A stretch of 46,076 nt of DNA from Klebsormidium nitens (lineage: Eukaryota; Streptophyta; Klebsormidiophyceae; Klebsormidiales; Klebsormidiaceae), in the NCBI GenBank assembly GCA_000708835.1, contig DF237606.1, positions 1 to 46,076 on the forward strand. Reading direction: 5' to 3'. Numbering within the stretch: the first letter of the stretch is position 1; the number at the start of each line of letters is the position of its first letter. Below the pieces are notes generated by a model. The model did not search any database and had not been told where the DNA came from. It saw only the letters and a list, made by a program, of their open reading frames with translations. Position numbers and translations under genes: made by a program. Positions 44,959 to 46,076 of this stretch are shown one piece after another.

Positions 44959-45794
44959 CCCTGCTGCTGGACGTCCACAGCAGACACGGGCAATGCTGCC
45001 TCTTGCCACCACTCAAGGACGGCAGTTCAGCTCCCTACCACAGATTTCACTCTGGCCAATCTCAGATCTGTGCCATTGAAACTCAGCTCAAGCCCCGGAG
45101 TCAGACTCAGAGTCAGCGTCAGGGACGCTGCACAGATCCAGAGCGAGACGAGGAGTCGGCTCAAGCCGGAATCTGCACAAAATTTTGCCCTCTGGCTTTG
45201 AGCAGCAGGGGCCAGGGCGGCATTAAAAAGTTTGAAATTGTCGGCTCAAAGCCGGGTACTCCGGATTCCAGTCGGCTTATCAAGCTTTCACACCTATCCC
45301 TCCCCGGCTTCAACCCTGCAGCCTCAAATTATGGGCCGGCTTTAGCCGGGTACTTTTCATTTCAGTCGGCTTTTCAAAATATTGTACGGCCCCCCGCTCA
45401 TTTGTTCGCCGACCCCGGCAGTCCAGACTCCACATGATACCTATCGACATTGGCACCAGAGAGGAACGTCCCTAGCGAGTCTTCGGTCACAAGCATGACC
45501 GGTGTCAACGGGGAGTCCAGGGTGATCTGGATCACTCTGTGCTGGCACTTTTGCAGGTTTAAGGTAGAAGTATGGCATTCAACCGCCTGCAGAACCCTAG
45601 GTCACGTTTTGGGTCACGAAAGGCCCCAATCTTAACCAAATCGAGTCGAGTGTTTTGCATTGGGTTCGAGGCCCCAAGGGGGTCCTAGGACCCGGGTCTC
45701 GAGGTGTCTGGACCCCTCGAGCCACCCGCACCACCCGGGGAATCTTGGCTCTCTCAGAACTGGGGGGGGTCACATTCTATTTTTCGTAGCTCTC
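44959..45794. other. Upstream region of the malectin gene
   Basis: No gene is supported. Presumed promoter and 5' untranslated region of the minus-strand malectin gene. It contains imperfect direct repeats: GCCGGGTACT followed by CAGTCGGCTT and TCAA near 45251 and again near 45346, with a further GGCTCAAGCCGG-like word near 45160. Their role is unknown. Confidence 0.4.
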
Positions 45795-46076
45795 ATATGG
45801 CTGTACAAACGATGGCGGAAAGGGGCTTGGACGACCTCGGCCCATGCAGGGATATCACACATTTTCGGTGGGGAGGAACTGTAGTTGAAAATTGAGGTTT
45901 CCAATCACCCGTCTGTAAGAAACCCCTGACTTTTGCAGTTTTGGGGGGTTTCTTACCGACGGGTGACTGGAAACCTCAATTTTCAACTACAGTTCCTCCC
46001 CACCGAAAATGTGCGATATCCCTGCATGGGCCGAGGTCGTCCAAGCCCCTTTCCGCCATCGTTTGTACAGCCATAT
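45795..46076. repeat. Long near-perfect inverted repeat, cut by the window end
   Basis: The sequence is nearly its own reverse complement about position 45935.5. Arms of ~132 bases (45795-45926 and 45945-46076) differ at only a few positions; a short centre around TTTTGCAGTTTT separates them. It begins ATATGGCTGTACAAACGATG and the window ends with the complement, so the arm may continue beyond both visible limits. A foldback element, a MITE with long terminal repeats, or a hairpin RNA locus would all fit. Confidence 0.85.

Overview
The window looks like nuclear DNA of a plant-lineage eukaryote, most likely a streptophyte green alga of the Klebsormidium kind. The organism name is an inference. 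The support is: genes with many short GT-AG introns, a two-domain AP2 factor of the AINTEGUMENTA (ANT) lineage, a secreted malectin-domain protein, a protein with a plastid-type leader, a WDR70 orthologue whose start resembles plant versions, and MITE-like elements between genes. No bacterial operons, rRNA or CRISPR arrays were seen. All gene models were built by hand from open frames, splice signals and phase agreement.

Layout. 74-1087 is a non-autonomous piggyBac-like element flanked by TTAA. 1830-3883 (+) is a three-exon plastid-type protein. 7586-13274 (+) is a nine-exon ANT-lineage double-AP2 transcription factor. 16804-18590 (+) is a multi-exon gene of unknown function; the phases agree, but the 5' end was not found. 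20828-22294 (-) is a single-exon F-box protein, followed by a decayed copy of its own 3' end. 22854-23165 and 23280-23472 are two MITE-like inverted-repeat elements. 24755-30870 (-) is the WDR70 orthologue. Four further exons in compatible phase lie upstream of it at 31695-33084. 33636-36882 (+) is a six-exon DUF2064-type glycosyltransferase, head to head with the WDR70 locus. 37618-38307 (+) is a GC-rich intronless ORF of unknown function. 39002-44958 (-) is a seven-exon secreted protein with several malectin-like modules. 45795-46076 is a long, nearly perfect inverted repeat cut by the window edge.

The genes do not form one pathway: transcriptional control, nuclear WD40 scaffolding, ubiquitin targeting, plastid and cell-surface functions sit side by side, as is normal for a eukaryotic chromosome. 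The most unusual signal is a recurring structural one. Three genes (WDR70, malectin, F-box) carry diverged local copies of their own exon pieces. In WDR70 and the malectin gene these copies lie in the intron just upstream of the intact exon and keep an AG acceptor. This suggests local duplication that repeatedly seeds new or decoy exons.
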